Assembly: GCA_958449275.1 (NCBI GenBank)
Contig: CAUDHE010000034.1
Span: 1-24,626 of the forward strand
Source of the DNA: an uncultured Alistipes sp.
GTDB taxonomy: Bacteria > Bacteroidota > Bacteroidia > Bacteroidales > Rikenellaceae
DNA length: 24,626 bases
Direction of reading: 5' to 3'
Shown: positions 8,340-16,336 of the stretch, piece by piece
Layout: each line of letters starts with the position of its first letter
How positions within the stretch are numbered: the stretch's first letter is position 1
Position numbers and translations under genes: made by a program
Notes under the pieces: model-generated
The model's database searches: none
What the model was told of the DNA's origin: nothing
Seen by the model: only the letters and a program-made list of their open reading frames with translations

Positions 8340-8936
8340 ATGCTCGAAAATTCATATCGCAAGGATTTGGTCGAGGCGGGGTGCGACGAGGCCGGACGCG
8401 GATGTTTGGCCGGCAGTGTATTCGCCGCAGCCGTCATTTTGCCGCCCGACTTTCACCATCCGCTTCTCAACGATTCGAAACAGATGACGGCGCGGCGTCG
8501 AGAACTCCTGCGCGACATAATCGAACGTGAAGCGGTGGCATGGGCCGTCGCCGAGGTCACGGCCGAGCGAATCGACGAGATCAACATCCTCAACGCTTCG
8601 TTCGAGGGTATGAATCGCGCCGTGGCCGAACTGAGCGTCACGCCTCAGTTTCTGGCCATAGACGGCAACCGTTTCCGCACTCAACTCCCGTACCCCTATG
8701 CGTGCATCGTCAAGGGTGACGGCAAATATGCCGACATAGCGGCGGCATCGGTTTTGGCCAAGACTCATCGCGACGAATATATGATGCGTCTGCACGAGCA
8801 ATACCCCGTCTACGGATGGGACCGCAACAAGGGTTATCCCACCCGCGAACACCGTCTCGCCATCCGTGAGCACGGTCTTTCGCCCGTTCATCGTCTTACA
8901 TTCAATCACGAGATCGATCAGTTGGAATTGTTTTGA
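8340..8936 (+). CDS. rnhB: ribonuclease HII
   Basis: A 198-aa RNase HII, which cuts the RNA strand of RNA-DNA hybrids and removes single misincorporated ribonucleotides. All four metal-binding acids are present: Asp16-Glu17 in GCDEAGRG, Asp108 in LAIDGNRF and Asp127 in VKGDGKYAD, followed by the family motif AAASVLAKTHRD. The C-terminal GWDRNKGYPTREHR and the final HEIDQLELF are typical of Bacteroidota RnhB. The start is fixed by the conserved VEAGCDEAGRG reached within 11 residues; there is no later Met before the active site. Confidence 0.96.
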   Translation: MLENSYRKDLVEAGCDEAGRGCLAGSVFAAAVILPPDFHHPLLNDSKQMTARRRELLRDIIEREAVAWAVAEVTAERIDEINILNASFEGMNRAVAELSVTPQFLAIDGNRFRTQLPYPYACIVKGDGKYADIAAASVLAKTHRDEYMMRLHEQYPVYGWDRNKGYPTREHRLAIREHGLSPVHRLTFNHEIDQLELF

Positions 8937-9052
8937 CGTATCGACTGCGTTTTCGGTCGGCAGGTTCGCCGCTTTCTCGTGTCGAAATCATTTCGGCCGA
9001 GATAAGGCTGGGACGTATATTTCTTGAAATTTTAGTCGACAACCTTCCGCAG

Positions 9053-9091
9053 ATAATAAAAAATCGTCCGCCTCGAATGGCGGACGATTTT
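9053..9091 (-). terminator. terminator of the exbB-exbD operon (possibly bidirectional)
   Basis: A perfect 11-bp stem has arms 9062-9072 and 9079-9089 and a 6-nt loop. In the minus direction it is followed by TTTTTTATTATC, a good U-tract, 24 nt after the second exbD stop. In the plus direction a short TTTT follows, so it may also end rnhB transcripts, which stop 125 nt earlier. The remaining part of the gap between rnhB and the operon shows nothing I recognise. Confidence 0.9.
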
Positions 9092-9112
9092 CGAATATGT
9101 CACGAAATCGGA

Positions 9113-9583
9113 TTAGTAACCCATCGATTTCGTTGCGGCATAAGATATCTTCAGCGCATTGGCGCGACGAAGCTCCTGCTTGACATCGGTAATCAGACCC
9201 ATCTTGGTAAACTGATCCGATTTGATACATACGGTCATCTGAGAACGATCGGCCTCGTTAAGCTGATCTCGCTCAGCCGCGATAAAATCACCGATATCCT
9301 TGGCGGTCTTATACGATTCGTTCAACTGAATCTGGGTAGCGGTACCGTACTTGGCCTGCATACTCGGAGTAGGCTGGCCGATGTTGATATAGCTGACCAA
9401 ATTCTTCTTCTCCAGCTTCTGAACCTCGGAAGCCTCGGGAAGTTTGAAGCGAACCAGAACCTCCTGATCGCGCATGGTGGTAGACACCATGAAGAAGAAG
9501 AGGATCATGAAGATCACGTCGGGTAGCGATGCGGTCGAGATAGCGGGCAGACCTTTGCCGCCCTTCTTTTTCATTACTGCCAT
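9113..9583 (-). CDS. exbD: ExbD/TolR-type biopolymer transport protein (second copy)
   Basis: A 156-aa ExbD/TolR protein: a short basic cytoplasmic N-terminus (MAVMKKKGGKG), one transmembrane helix at about residues 21-39, and a periplasmic domain. The helix carries the essential proton-path Asp (Asp22 in SLPDVIFMILFFF). The periplasmic part contains the usual ExbD fold (QIQLNESYKTAKDIGDFI, VCIKSDQFTKMGLITDVKQEL). Together with ExbB it uses proton motive force to energise TonB-dependent outer-membrane uptake or cell-envelope work. It starts 2 nt after the stop of the first exbD and is last in the operon. A start at the second Met (9574) is also possible. Confidence 0.9.
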   Translation of the reverse strand: MAVMKKKGGKGLPAISTASLPDVIFMILFFFMVSTTMRDQEVLVRFKLPEASEVQKLEKKNLVSYINIGQPTPSMQAKYGTATQIQLNESYKTAKDIGDFIAAERDQLNEADRSQMTVCIKSDQFTKMGLITDVKQELRRANALKISYAATKSMGY

Positions 9584-9585
9584 AA

Positions 9586-10182
9586 CTACTTCTTGTTCGC
9601 TTTACGCGGCTCCGCCTCCGAAACCTTCAACGGTACCGCTTTGGTTATTACATTACGCTGCTCCTCGGGAAGCTCCGAGAATTTGGCGCCGAACTTAGAC
9701 ATGGCCACCTCGTCGCGCACTTCGTTGAAAGCGCGGGTAAGCTCATTCTGCACCATGATATAAACATCGTAGTTGGTATCACGGGTAGTCTGCAAAGATA
9801 CGACGCCCTCGCTCACGGGATATACCCATTTGCTGCCGTCGGGCATGTCGAGTTCGGTCTCTTTCTTCTCGGGAAGATTTTCGGCCTCCATCGGATTGAG
9901 GATAAACTCTTTGGTCTTATCCTTCACGCCCTGAATCTGCATCTCCTCATCGCCGACCATTATGTTACCGCCCGGGCTCACGAACACCAGCAGCACATTA
10001 CGGTCCTTAACCTTTATATCCTCGAGTTTAACGTCCTCGGGCGGCATGGGCGGAAGCACACGCACAAGACCCGTATCGGTGTTCATCGTGGTAGCGACAA
10101 GGAAGAAGATGAGCAGCAAGAAGGCAATATCGGCCATAGAGCCGGCATTGATCTCTTGTACTTTTCTTTTATTTCCTGCCAT
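9586..10182 (-). CDS. exbD: ExbD/TolR-type biopolymer transport protein (first copy)
   Basis: A 198-aa ExbD homologue with a single N-terminal helix (about residues 17-34) carrying the conserved Asp18 in SMADIAFLLLIFFLVATTM. The periplasmic domain is longer than in the neighbouring copy, with an inserted acidic segment around residues 85-120 (TKEFILNPMEAENLPEKKE) and a lysine-rich C-terminus (SEAEPRKANKK). Two non-identical ExbDs with one ExbB are common in Bacteroidota and may make a mixed D1-D2 dimer in the channel. It lies 14 nt behind the 146-aa membrane protein and 2 nt before the second exbD. Confidence 0.9.
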   Translation of the reverse strand: MAGNKRKVQEINAGSMADIAFLLLIFFLVATTMNTDTGLVRVLPPMPPEDVKLEDIKVKDRNVLLVFVSPGGNIMVGDEEMQIQGVKDKTKEFILNPMEAENLPEKKETELDMPDGSKWVYPVSEGVVSLQTTRDTNYDVYIMVQNELTRAFNEVRDEVAMSKFGAKFSELPEEQRNVITKAVPLKVSEAEPRKANKK

Positions 10183-10196
10183 TGTAATCTCCTTTG

Positions 10197-10637
10197 TTAT
10201 TTGAGTGAATCAGCAACTGCCGAATACACGGCCGCAATGATGGCGCCTGCCAATGCGACGTAGGTAATCAGGATGCAAGTATCGGTCACAACCGTTTCGC
10301 TGCGGCCGAAGTAAGCGCTGTTCTGCAAATCGACGATCTGGAAATCGTGACCCGAAGCGACTACCGAAGCGATCACCACGATGGCCACGATGGCTACGAG
10401 CGATATGAGCGCACCCTTCAGACCCGCAGGCTTGGTAACCAGACCCATTGCGGCGCTGAACAGAGCGGCGACAACGGCGATGCCCAGCAGGACATAACCC
10501 CATATGAGGTTATAACCGATCGCGGTAGCATCGGCAGGGGTAGCGGGTTTGTCGGGAGTAGTGAAGACACCCAACAAGACCAATACCGCCGATACGGCCA
10601 GCAATACGATCAATAAGGTTTTAAATATTTTCTCCAT
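10197..10637 (-). CDS. small four-helix membrane protein in the exb operon, function unknown
   Basis: A 146-aa protein with four predicted helices (about residues 7-27, 43-65, 72-94 and 117-141) and a short periplasmic or cytosolic loop containing SGHDFQIVDLQNSAYFGRSE before the last helix. I recognise no enzyme or transporter motif. Its place between exbB and exbD, with 26 and 14 nt gaps and one shared terminator, suggests it is made with, and perhaps incorporated beside, the ExbB-ExbD motor. That role is an inference from context. Confidence 0.8.
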   Translation of the reverse strand: MEKIFKTLLIVLLAVSAVLVLLGVFTTPDKPATPADATAIGYNLIWGYVLLGIAVVAALFSAAMGLVTKPAGLKGALISLVAIVAIVVIASVVASGHDFQIVDLQNSAYFGRSETVVTDTCILITYVALAGAIIAAVYSAVADSLK

Positions 10638-10663
10638 TGTTTCAATTCTGTTTTAAGGTCTTA

Positions 10664-11401
10664 TTATTTCTTGCTGTAAGCGGTCAGGATATCGACCAAA
10701 GTGATCGACGAATCCTCCATATCGTTAACGAGCGAGTCGATCTTCGATATGATGTAGTTGTAGAACAGCTGAAGAATCACGGCAACGATAAGACCCATCA
10801 ACGTAGTCAACAGAGCGACCTTGATACCGCCGGCAACGATGGTCGGAGAGATATCGCCCGCAGCCTGAATCTGGTCGAATGCGCCGATCATACCCACAAC
10901 GGTACCCATGAATCCCAACATCGGGGCGAGGGCGATGAAAAGACCGATCCACGAAAGACCCGACTCCATCTGGCCCGTCTGAACCGAACCGTAAGATACG
11001 ACTGCCTTCTCGACTGCGTCCAGACCCTGATCGTAGCGATCCAGACCCTGATAGTAGATAGAAGCGATGGGGCCTTTGGTGTTGCGGCAAACATCCTTGG
11101 CTGCCTCTATACCGCCGTTGTTGAGAGCCTCCTCGACCTTGGCGATGAACTTCTTGGAATTGATGTTCGAGAACGAGAGGAAGAGCATGCGCTCGATGGC
11201 TACGGCCAGACCGATGATCAAGCAGATAAGCACGGGCAACATCCAGCCCCAACCTCCCTCGAGGAACTTCTGCATCAGAATCTGGTGCATGCTTTCACCG
11301 GCGAGATCGGTCTCTGCGTTTACGGCAGCCTCCTGTGCCAGCGCGCTTACAGTGCCGAGCGAAGTAACGGCAACTGACAAAATCATAAAGAATTTTTTCA
11401 T
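10664..11401 (-). CDS. exbB: MotA/TolQ/ExbB proton-channel protein
   Basis: A 245-aa ExbB-family channel subunit. Residues 1-23 look like a cleavable signal peptide (ending SALAQ), as in many Bacteroidota ExbBs. The first channel helix is at about 52-72 (WMLPVLICLIIGLAVAIERM). A cytoplasmic region follows (SKKFIAKVEEALNNGG). The two conserved C-terminal helices hold the core signature SGLSWIGLFIALAPMLGFMG, TVVGMIGAFDQIQ and GGIKVALLTTLMGLIVAVI. Family role: a pentamer around the ExbD dimer that couples proton flow to TonB or related envelope machines. It is first of four genes; no tonB is adjacent. Confidence 0.93.
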   Translation of the reverse strand: MKKFFMILSVAVTSLGTVSALAQEAAVNAETDLAGESMHQILMQKFLEGGWGWMLPVLICLIIGLAVAIERMLFLSFSNINSKKFIAKVEEALNNGGIEAAKDVCRNTKGPIASIYYQGLDRYDQGLDAVEKAVVSYGSVQTGQMESGLSWIGLFIALAPMLGFMGTVVGMIGAFDQIQAAGDISPTIVAGGIKVALLTTLMGLIVAVILQLFYNYIISKIDSLVNDMEDSSITLVDILTAYSKK

Positions 11402-11694
11402 AGCTGTTTTTAATAATTTTTAATTAGTGTTTGTTACTCGTTTTTAGTTTTATGTTGTTAAAAATTCATTTATGCGTTTTTTCGTTCGCGAAACGGTCAT
11501 TTCGGACACTCCAATCGTCGAGACCGCCCTTCCGGGCCTCGCGGAAAGCCGAAATCGCGCGAATAGGCTCGTGTGGCATAACGCGTTATCCGTCAATACA
11601 TTTCGCTTGTGCGCCTTATTCAGCCTCCGCGTCGGATGCTGATTCGGCACACTTTACGGACCGAAATATAAGAATAATTTTTTTTACACGCAAT
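11402..11694 (-). promoter_or_regulatory. putative exb operon promoter and long AT-rich leader
   Basis: This 293-nt gene-free stretch holds, on the minus strand, a promoter-like pair: ATTG at 11694-11691, a 20-nt spacer, and TATATTTC at 11670-11663 (one mismatch to TAnnTTTG). It would give a 5' leader of about 255 nt for exbB. The leader carries a perfect 12-bp palindrome at 11578-11589 (centre ACGCGT) and ends in a poly-A/T stretch just before the ATG. I see no convincing reading frame or known riboswitch fold. No terminator for ansA is visible here, so read-through from ansA is possible. Confidence 0.4.
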
Positions 11695-11698
11695 ACCC

Positions 11699-12748
11699 TC
11701 ACAACGTAAATTCCCCTCTGAGAGGCTTGGCCAGCAGCTCCGCGCTGCGCTCGAAGGGCAGATTTTGCCCCAGCACGTACATCAATTTCGTGATGGCCGC
11801 CTCGGTGGTCATGTCGTGTGCCGACAGTACGCCTGCCGCACGCAGGCGTTGCCCGGTCTCGTAGAGTTGCATCTCCACCGAGCCGTTGTCGCACTGCGTG
11901 ACGTTGAGCACCGCCACTCCGCGCTCGACCGTCTCGCGCATCAAACCGAGGAACCAGTCGCAAGTCGGAGCATTACCCGCGCCGTAGGTCTCCAGCACCA
12001 CGCCCCTAAGTCCCTCGACCGAGAGAAGCGCGCGCAAAGTATATTCGCCGATGCCGGGGAAGAGCTTCACGATGGCCACCCCCTCGTTGAGCATGGTCGC
12101 TATATTCAACGGATAGGTGACCCGATCTGTTTTCGCGATGGCCGAAAAATTATACGTGATCTTGACGCCCGCTTCGGCCAGAGGCGGATAGTTGGGCGAG
12201 CTGAAGGCGTCCAGCTCCTCGGCGCTGACCTTATGCGTCCGATTGCCGCGACAGAGGCGGTTGTGGAAAAAGAGCGAGACTTCGGGAACGGCCGCGCGGC
12301 CGTCGATCTTGGCGCCCGCGATTTCGATGGCCGTAATCAGATTTTCGCGGCCGTCGGTGCGCAGCACGCCTATCGGGATCTGACTTCCCGTGAAAACCAC
12401 GGGTTTGGCCAGATTCTCCAGCATGAAGCTCAGAGCAGAAGCGCTGTACGACATGGTGTCGGTGCCGTGCAGGATCACGAATCCGTCGTAACGCTCGTAG
12501 TTGTCGCGAATGACGCCCGCGATGGCGCACCAGTCGCTCGGCCGCACGTTCGACGAGTCGATGAGCTGCGGCATGGTGTGCACGTCTATGTCGACATTGA
12601 GTCGGCGAAGCGACGGAAATTCGCTGTAAATACCCGAAAAGTCAAACGGCACCAAAGCTCCCGTGGCAGCGTCCATCTTCATGCCGATGGTTCCGCCCGT
12701 ATAAATTATAAGTATGGACGACCTCGCGCCGTCGTTGGTAATGTTCAT
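11699..12748 (-). CDS. ansA: type I L-asparaginase
   Basis: A 349-aa L-asparaginase of the cytoplasmic type I family, hydrolysing Asn to Asp and ammonia. The nucleophile Thr20 is in IYTGGTIGM, the second catalytic pair Thr96-Asp97 in VILHGTDTMSYSAS, and the substrate-binding serine in LIDSSNVRP (65-66). The flexible loop and dimer contacts follow, with VVFTGSQIPIGVLRTDGREN. No signal peptide is present, which argues against the periplasmic type II enzyme. The C-terminal domain (RGVVLETYGAGNAP) is complete. It is separated from tatD by 123 nt containing a possible terminator. Confidence 0.94.
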   Translation of the reverse strand: MNITNDGARSSILIIYTGGTIGMKMDAATGALVPFDFSGIYSEFPSLRRLNVDIDVHTMPQLIDSSNVRPSDWCAIAGVIRDNYERYDGFVILHGTDTMSYSASALSFMLENLAKPVVFTGSQIPIGVLRTDGRENLITAIEIAGAKIDGRAAVPEVSLFFHNRLCRGNRTHKVSAEELDAFSSPNYPPLAEAGVKITYNFSAIAKTDRVTYPLNIATMLNEGVAIVKLFPGIGEYTLRALLSVEGLRGVVLETYGAGNAPTCDWFLGLMRETVERGVAVLNVTQCDNGSVEMQLYETGQRLRAAGVLSAHDMTTEAAITKLMYVLGQNLPFERSAELLAKPLRGEFTL

Positions 12749-12769
12749 CTGTATGTAATTTTACAATAA

Positions 12770-12798
12770 ATCAAAATCCCTGCGTTTCGGACCGCAGG
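12770..12798 (-). terminator. possible terminator after tatD
   Basis: A 6-bp perfect stem has arms 12793-12798 and 12779-12784 with an 8-nt loop. On the minus strand it is followed by GGATTTTGATTTATT, a weak U-rich tract. A second GC-rich hairpin with no U-tract lies upstream at about 12836-12866. It sits between the tatD stop and the ansA start, so it may separate the two units. Confidence 0.4.
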
Positions 12799-12871
12799 CT
12801 GCGCAGAGTCCGCGAACGAAACGAATGTGAGTTGCGGGCCCCCGCGGGGCGAAGCTGCGGCCCGCGCGACT

Positions 12872-13690
12872 CTAACGGGTCGCGATTTCCGCAAACATCC
12901 TGCGGGCATTGGCCGTAGTGGCGGCCGCCACCTGCTCGGGTGCGACGCCTTTCAGCTCGGCCACCTTGTCGCACACGAAACGGACGTAGGCCGATTCGTT
13001 GCGTTCGCCGCGATGCGGCACGGGAGTGAGATAGGGACAATCGGTCTCCAACACAATGTCACACAGATCCATCTCGGCCACCGCCGCGGCTACGGCGCTC
13101 TTCCTGAAGGTCACCACGCCGCCTATGCCGAACAGAAAATCGCCGAGTGCGCGAAGCCGTCGGTAGATGTCGGCCCCTTCGGAGAAGGCGTGCAATACGC
13201 CGCGCAGCCGTTCGCCGCGACTCTCGGCGCGTGCCGTCTCGTCTTCGAGAATTTCGCACATGTCGTCCCATGCGGCCCGCGTGTGAATGGCAACGGGCAG
13301 ATCCAGACGCGCCGCCAATCGGCACTGCGTGATGAACGCCTCGCGTTGTTCGGCCTTGAAATCACCGCTCCAATAGTAGTCCAGCCCTATTTCGCCCACG
13401 GCACAAAAACGTATGCCGTCGGGCGGCGACGACAGATAATGCTCCGCTGCGGCCAGCTCCTCGCGCCAACGCGGATTGTCGTTCACCGACGTAGGATGCA
13501 GCCCCATCATCGGACGGCAAAATTCGGGTTCGGCCGCAGCCAACGCGAACAACCGCTCGTGGCTCTCGGAGTCTGTTGCGGGCAGCAGCAGTTCCGCGAT
13601 GCCGTTTAGTTCGGCTCGTGCGAGACACTCGGCACGATCGGCATCGAACTCCTCGGCATAGAGGTGCGAATGGGTATCAATTAACTTCAT
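12872..13690 (-). CDS. tatD: TatD-family metal-dependent hydrolase (DNase)
   Basis: A 272-aa TatD/YcfH-type amidohydrolase-fold protein, a metal-dependent nuclease linked to DNA repair or quality control. All metal ligands are visible: His7 and His9 (DTHSHL), Glu100 (VGEIGLDYYW), His136 (AIHTRAA), His167 (VLHAFSEG) and Asp217 (LETDCPYL). The start is ambiguous. I use the Met of MKLIDTHSHL, the usual family start; in-frame Mets at 13699, 13702 and 13705 would add up to five residues. Either way the gene overlaps the end of the M50 peptidase gene, which implies translational coupling. Confidence 0.93.
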   Translation of the reverse strand: MKLIDTHSHLYAEEFDADRAECLARAELNGIAELLLPATDSESHERLFALAAAEPEFCRPMMGLHPTSVNDNPRWREELAAAEHYLSSPPDGIRFCAVGEIGLDYYWSGDFKAEQREAFITQCRLAARLDLPVAIHTRAAWDDMCEILEDETARAESRGERLRGVLHAFSEGADIYRRLRALGDFLFGIGGVVTFRKSAVAAAVAEMDLCDIVLETDCPYLTPVPHRGERNESAYVRFVCDKVAELKGVAPEQVAAATTANARRMFAEIATR

Positions 13691-14849
13691 ACTCTTCATC
13701 ATCAAGTGTTTCGGTCCAATCCAGCAGCTCGACGCATGCGGCAGCCTCGCCGCGGACGGGATACCGTTCGGCCATGAAGCGCACGCGCCGTGCAGCCTCC
13801 GAGGCCTCGGCCCCGTTGCGACGTACGAAACGCTCCCATATATATAACGTAAGGGCGCGGCTTATCATGTAACGCGAGTAGAGTCGCGCATACCGCTCGA
13901 CATCGGCGGAAAATAAACTCTCGATCTCGGTACGCGGACGATGCGTCATGACATAGGCCTGCATCAGTTCGCATGCCGCCTCCATACGTAACAAGCCGAT
14001 GAGCCCGTCGCCTGCGGCGAGCATGAATTCCAAACGATCGCAGGCTCCCGCGAAATCGCGGCACTCGATACGTCGCGAAGCGTCGAGACCCGCTACCGTC
14101 GCATACAAATGGTTCGACATGTCGGCATCGGCAGGCAGTCGAAACCACTCGTCGGGCATATCGCGCAGCATCATGCCGCGCGAATAGAGAGCGTTAATCT
14201 TGAGCTGCACCCACATCATGCGTCGCATTTCGGCGCTGCGGCCCATCTTCCGCACCGTACAGCCGTCATTCGGGACGCCGCCCATGCGCATCGGGATGCC
14301 GTTCAGCAGAGCCGCCAGCACTCCCGTCATCACGACCGCAGCAAGGAGATAGTTCCCAAGCACACACGACACATATCGACTCGCAACGAACGTCGCAGCG
14401 GCCGTCGCAACGTTGGCCGCCACACCGCCCCAAAGATATATTTTGTAAGGCATCGTCTCGGGATCAGCCGTATCCGCAGGCTCCATAAGGCACTGTCCGC
14501 CCGTGCCCGCCACGCTGAAGCGTCCGAAACGCAGGCCCTTGTCGTCACGATAGATCATGAAACTGCCTATGCGGAACGACGAGAACCGATAGCCCGTCAG
14601 CAGTCCGCACACCAGGTGCCCCGCCTCGTGTATCACCGTTTGCAGCAGCATGATCGCCCCGAACAGCAATAAGGCCGCGATCCAATAGGCCATGAACACA
14701 CCCAGTCCGTCGCGTATCATCGGTCCCGTCAGGAACGCCCGCAGCTCGGGGAACAGAGGTATCATGCACAGCATCGCCGCGGCTATCGCGGCACCTACGG
14801 CAAAGCTCCGCAGCAATTGCCGCCAATCAGTTTTCCGTCTCTTTGTCAT
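13677..14849 (-). CDS. M50-family site-2-protease-like metallopeptidase
   Basis: A 390-aa membrane protein with the zinc-binding motif HEAGH (His74, Glu75, His78) inside a helix, about four further helices, and the second M50 motif near residue 190 (MGGVPNDG, Asp195 as the likely third zinc ligand). Residues about 205-390 form a mostly soluble helical domain with no recognised motif. M50 enzymes cut proteins within the membrane; the substrate is unknown and no anti-sigma gene is adjacent. Its ATG overlaps the dprA stop (ATGA), and its 3' end overlaps tatD by 14 nt or more, so dprA, this gene and tatD form one operon. Confidence 0.85.
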   Translation of the reverse strand: MTKRRKTDWRQLLRSFAVGAAIAAAMLCMIPLFPELRAFLTGPMIRDGLGVFMAYWIAALLLFGAIMLLQTVIHEAGHLVCGLLTGYRFSSFRIGSFMIYRDDKGLRFGRFSVAGTGGQCLMEPADTADPETMPYKIYLWGGVAANVATAAATFVASRYVSCVLGNYLLAAVVMTGVLAALLNGIPMRMGGVPNDGCTVRKMGRSAEMRRMMWVQLKINALYSRGMMLRDMPDEWFRLPADADMSNHLYATVAGLDASRRIECRDFAGACDRLEFMLAAGDGLIGLLRMEAACELMQAYVMTHRPRTEIESLFSADVERYARLYSRYMISRALTLYIWERFVRRNGAEASEAARRVRFMAERYPVRGEAAACVELLDWTETLDDEEYEVN

Positions 14850-15937
14850 ATCGTCTTTTCATATCTGTTTCCCGCCACGCGCCTCACCGCGCCGTCGAAT
14901 TCCATATCCATGAGCAGAGCCGACAATTCGCCGGGTGCAAGGCCGCTGCGCAACTGCAACACATCCATAGTCACGGGATCGGCATCGAAGAAACGCAACA
15001 ATTCCCGAGCTTCGTCCGAGAGTTCGGCCGTCGTGTTTTTACCGCTGCTTTCGGTGCCTGCGTCCCACATAAGTTCATGCAGGATATCGCGAGCCGACAT
15101 GACGGGCTGGGCCTTGCGGTTGAAGATCAGGGCGTTCGTGCCGCGCGAACACTCGTCGGTCGCGCGACCTGGTACTGCCAGCACCGTACGGTCGTAACCG
15201 TCGGCAAACGCCGCCGTCACCATCGCGCCGCCCGCCTCGGGCGACTCCACGACCACCGTGGCGGCACACATTCCCGCAATCAAACGGTTGCGCGGCACGA
15301 AATAGCGTCCGTTTTGCTTCGTTTGCGAATTAAGCTCCGTGACCAGAGCACCGCCATTCTCGATCATCGAAGCTGCCAATCGCTCGTGCATGGCGGGCGC
15401 GACGGAAGGCAAGACATTGGCCAGCACCCCGACAGTCGCAAGGCCGTAATTCACGGCGGCGCGATGGCATGCGCAATCGACCCCGTAAGCCAATCCGCTC
15501 ACGACGACCGTATCGGGAGCTGCTTCGGCCAAATCGCGCATCAGAGCGTCGCACATGCGGCTGCCGTACGAGGTCATCTTGCGGGTCCCGACGAATGCCA
15601 CCGAACGACGCGGCAATGCCGCCGCATCGCCTCTCACATATATCACGGCTGGATAATCGTCCGTCTCGCGCAGCAACGGCGGGTAGTCGTCGTCCGTCGA
15701 AGCGATCGGCTTTATGTCGCGGCTGCGGCAGTAGGCCATCTCGCGTTCGGCATCGCGCATGCCCCTGCCGCTCGCGATCGAACGCGCCACATCGTCACGC
15801 AACTCGGCGCGCAGACGCAACTCCTCCTCCGAAGCCGAATATATCGCCGCGGCAGAACCGAAGCACCTCAACAGATGTACCGCACCCCTCACGCCGAGTC
15901 GCGGCACGAAAGTGAGAGCTATATCCTCGATGGTCAT
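14846..15937 (-). CDS. dprA: DNA-processing protein DprA/Smf
   Basis: A 363-aa DprA, which binds incoming single-stranded DNA and loads RecA during natural transformation and is also kept in many non-competent bacteria. An N-terminal helix-hairpin/SAM-like region covers about residues 1-70. The Rossmann-fold core has VAFVGTRKMTSYGSR (113-127), VVSGLAYGVDCACHRAA (145-161), RNRLIAGMCAATVVVESPE (216-234) and VPGRATDECSRGTNALI (255-271). A C-terminal winged-helix segment covers about 305-363. It is the first gene of the operon. Upstream, 15938-16113 shows only a weak minus-strand TACCTTTA -7-like site near 16057-16064. Confidence 0.94.
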   Translation of the reverse strand: MTIEDIALTFVPRLGVRGAVHLLRCFGSAAAIYSASEEELRLRAELRDDVARSIASGRGMRDAEREMAYCRSRDIKPIASTDDDYPPLLRETDDYPAVIYVRGDAAALPRRSVAFVGTRKMTSYGSRMCDALMRDLAEAAPDTVVVSGLAYGVDCACHRAAVNYGLATVGVLANVLPSVAPAMHERLAASMIENGGALVTELNSQTKQNGRYFVPRNRLIAGMCAATVVVESPEAGGAMVTAAFADGYDRTVLAVPGRATDECSRGTNALIFNRKAQPVMSARDILHELMWDAGTESSGKNTTAELSDEARELLRFFDADPVTMDVLQLRSGLAPGELSALLMDMEFDGAVRRVAGNRYEKTI

Positions 15938-16113
15938 AAAACAGTGTTATTCTCTATCCCGAACGCACGGCCGCAACGCGGACAAGCTGTCGCGAACATT
16001 CGTAAATCGACACGCCGATGTACGCTCGACGGCCTCCGCAATGCGTAAAAACGGGCGTTCATACGATGTAAAGGTAATAAAATTCACAAAAAGAATCGAT
16101 ATCGGCGTAAAAT

Positions 16114-16144
16114 TTTGGAGAATTTATATTTTTTCGTATATTTG
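16114..16144 (+). promoter_or_regulatory. promoter of tRNA-Cys
   Basis: TTTG at 16114-16117, a 19-nt spacer and TATATTTG at 16137-16144 form the best match to the Bacteroidota sigma consensus in this window. Transcription would begin near 16150, about 70 nt before the mature tRNA. Confidence 0.75.
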
Positions 16145-16218
16145 CACTCCGAATCGGTATGGTTACGGTCTTCGTACGGAGATTTACATATTGATTCGGT
16201 AACGATCCGAAATTTTTT

Positions 16219-16290
16219 GGTCTGATGGGTGAGTGGCTTAGCCAACGGTCTGCAAAACCGTCTACAGCGGTTCGAATCCGCTTCAGACCT
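16219..16290 (+). tRNA. tRNA-Cys (anticodon GCA)
   Basis: A 72-nt cloverleaf. The acceptor stem is GGTCTGA / TCAGACC with T as the discriminator base, the known identity base for tRNA-Cys. The anticodon arm is ACGGT-CTGCAAA-ACCGT with anticodon GCA, the variable loop is CTAC, and the T-arm is AGCGG-TTCGAAT-CCGCT. The D-stem is short (three pairs). The 3' CCA is not encoded. It is followed at once by a strong terminator and then by the putative attachment site of a mobile element. Confidence 0.96.
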
Positions 16291-16295
16291 CACCG

Positions 16296-16333
16296 AAACA
16301 GCGTTACAGATATCTGTAACGCTGTTTTTTTTT
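16296..16333 (+). terminator. terminator of tRNA-Cys
   Basis: A perfect 32-bp inverted repeat at 16296-16327 (16-bp arms, in practice a 14-bp stem with a 4-nt loop) runs into nine T residues at 16325-16333. Because the stem is symmetric and starts with AAA, it could also act on transcripts arriving from the mobile island on the minus strand. Confidence 0.93.
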
Positions 16334-16336
16334 GAG

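Noticed and set aside
10664..11401. The ExbB-like protein as a flagellar or gliding motor stator (MotA or GldL)
   Set aside because: The neighbouring single-helix proteins have ExbD/TolR features, and no peptidoglycan-binding OmpA domain or gld gene is present.
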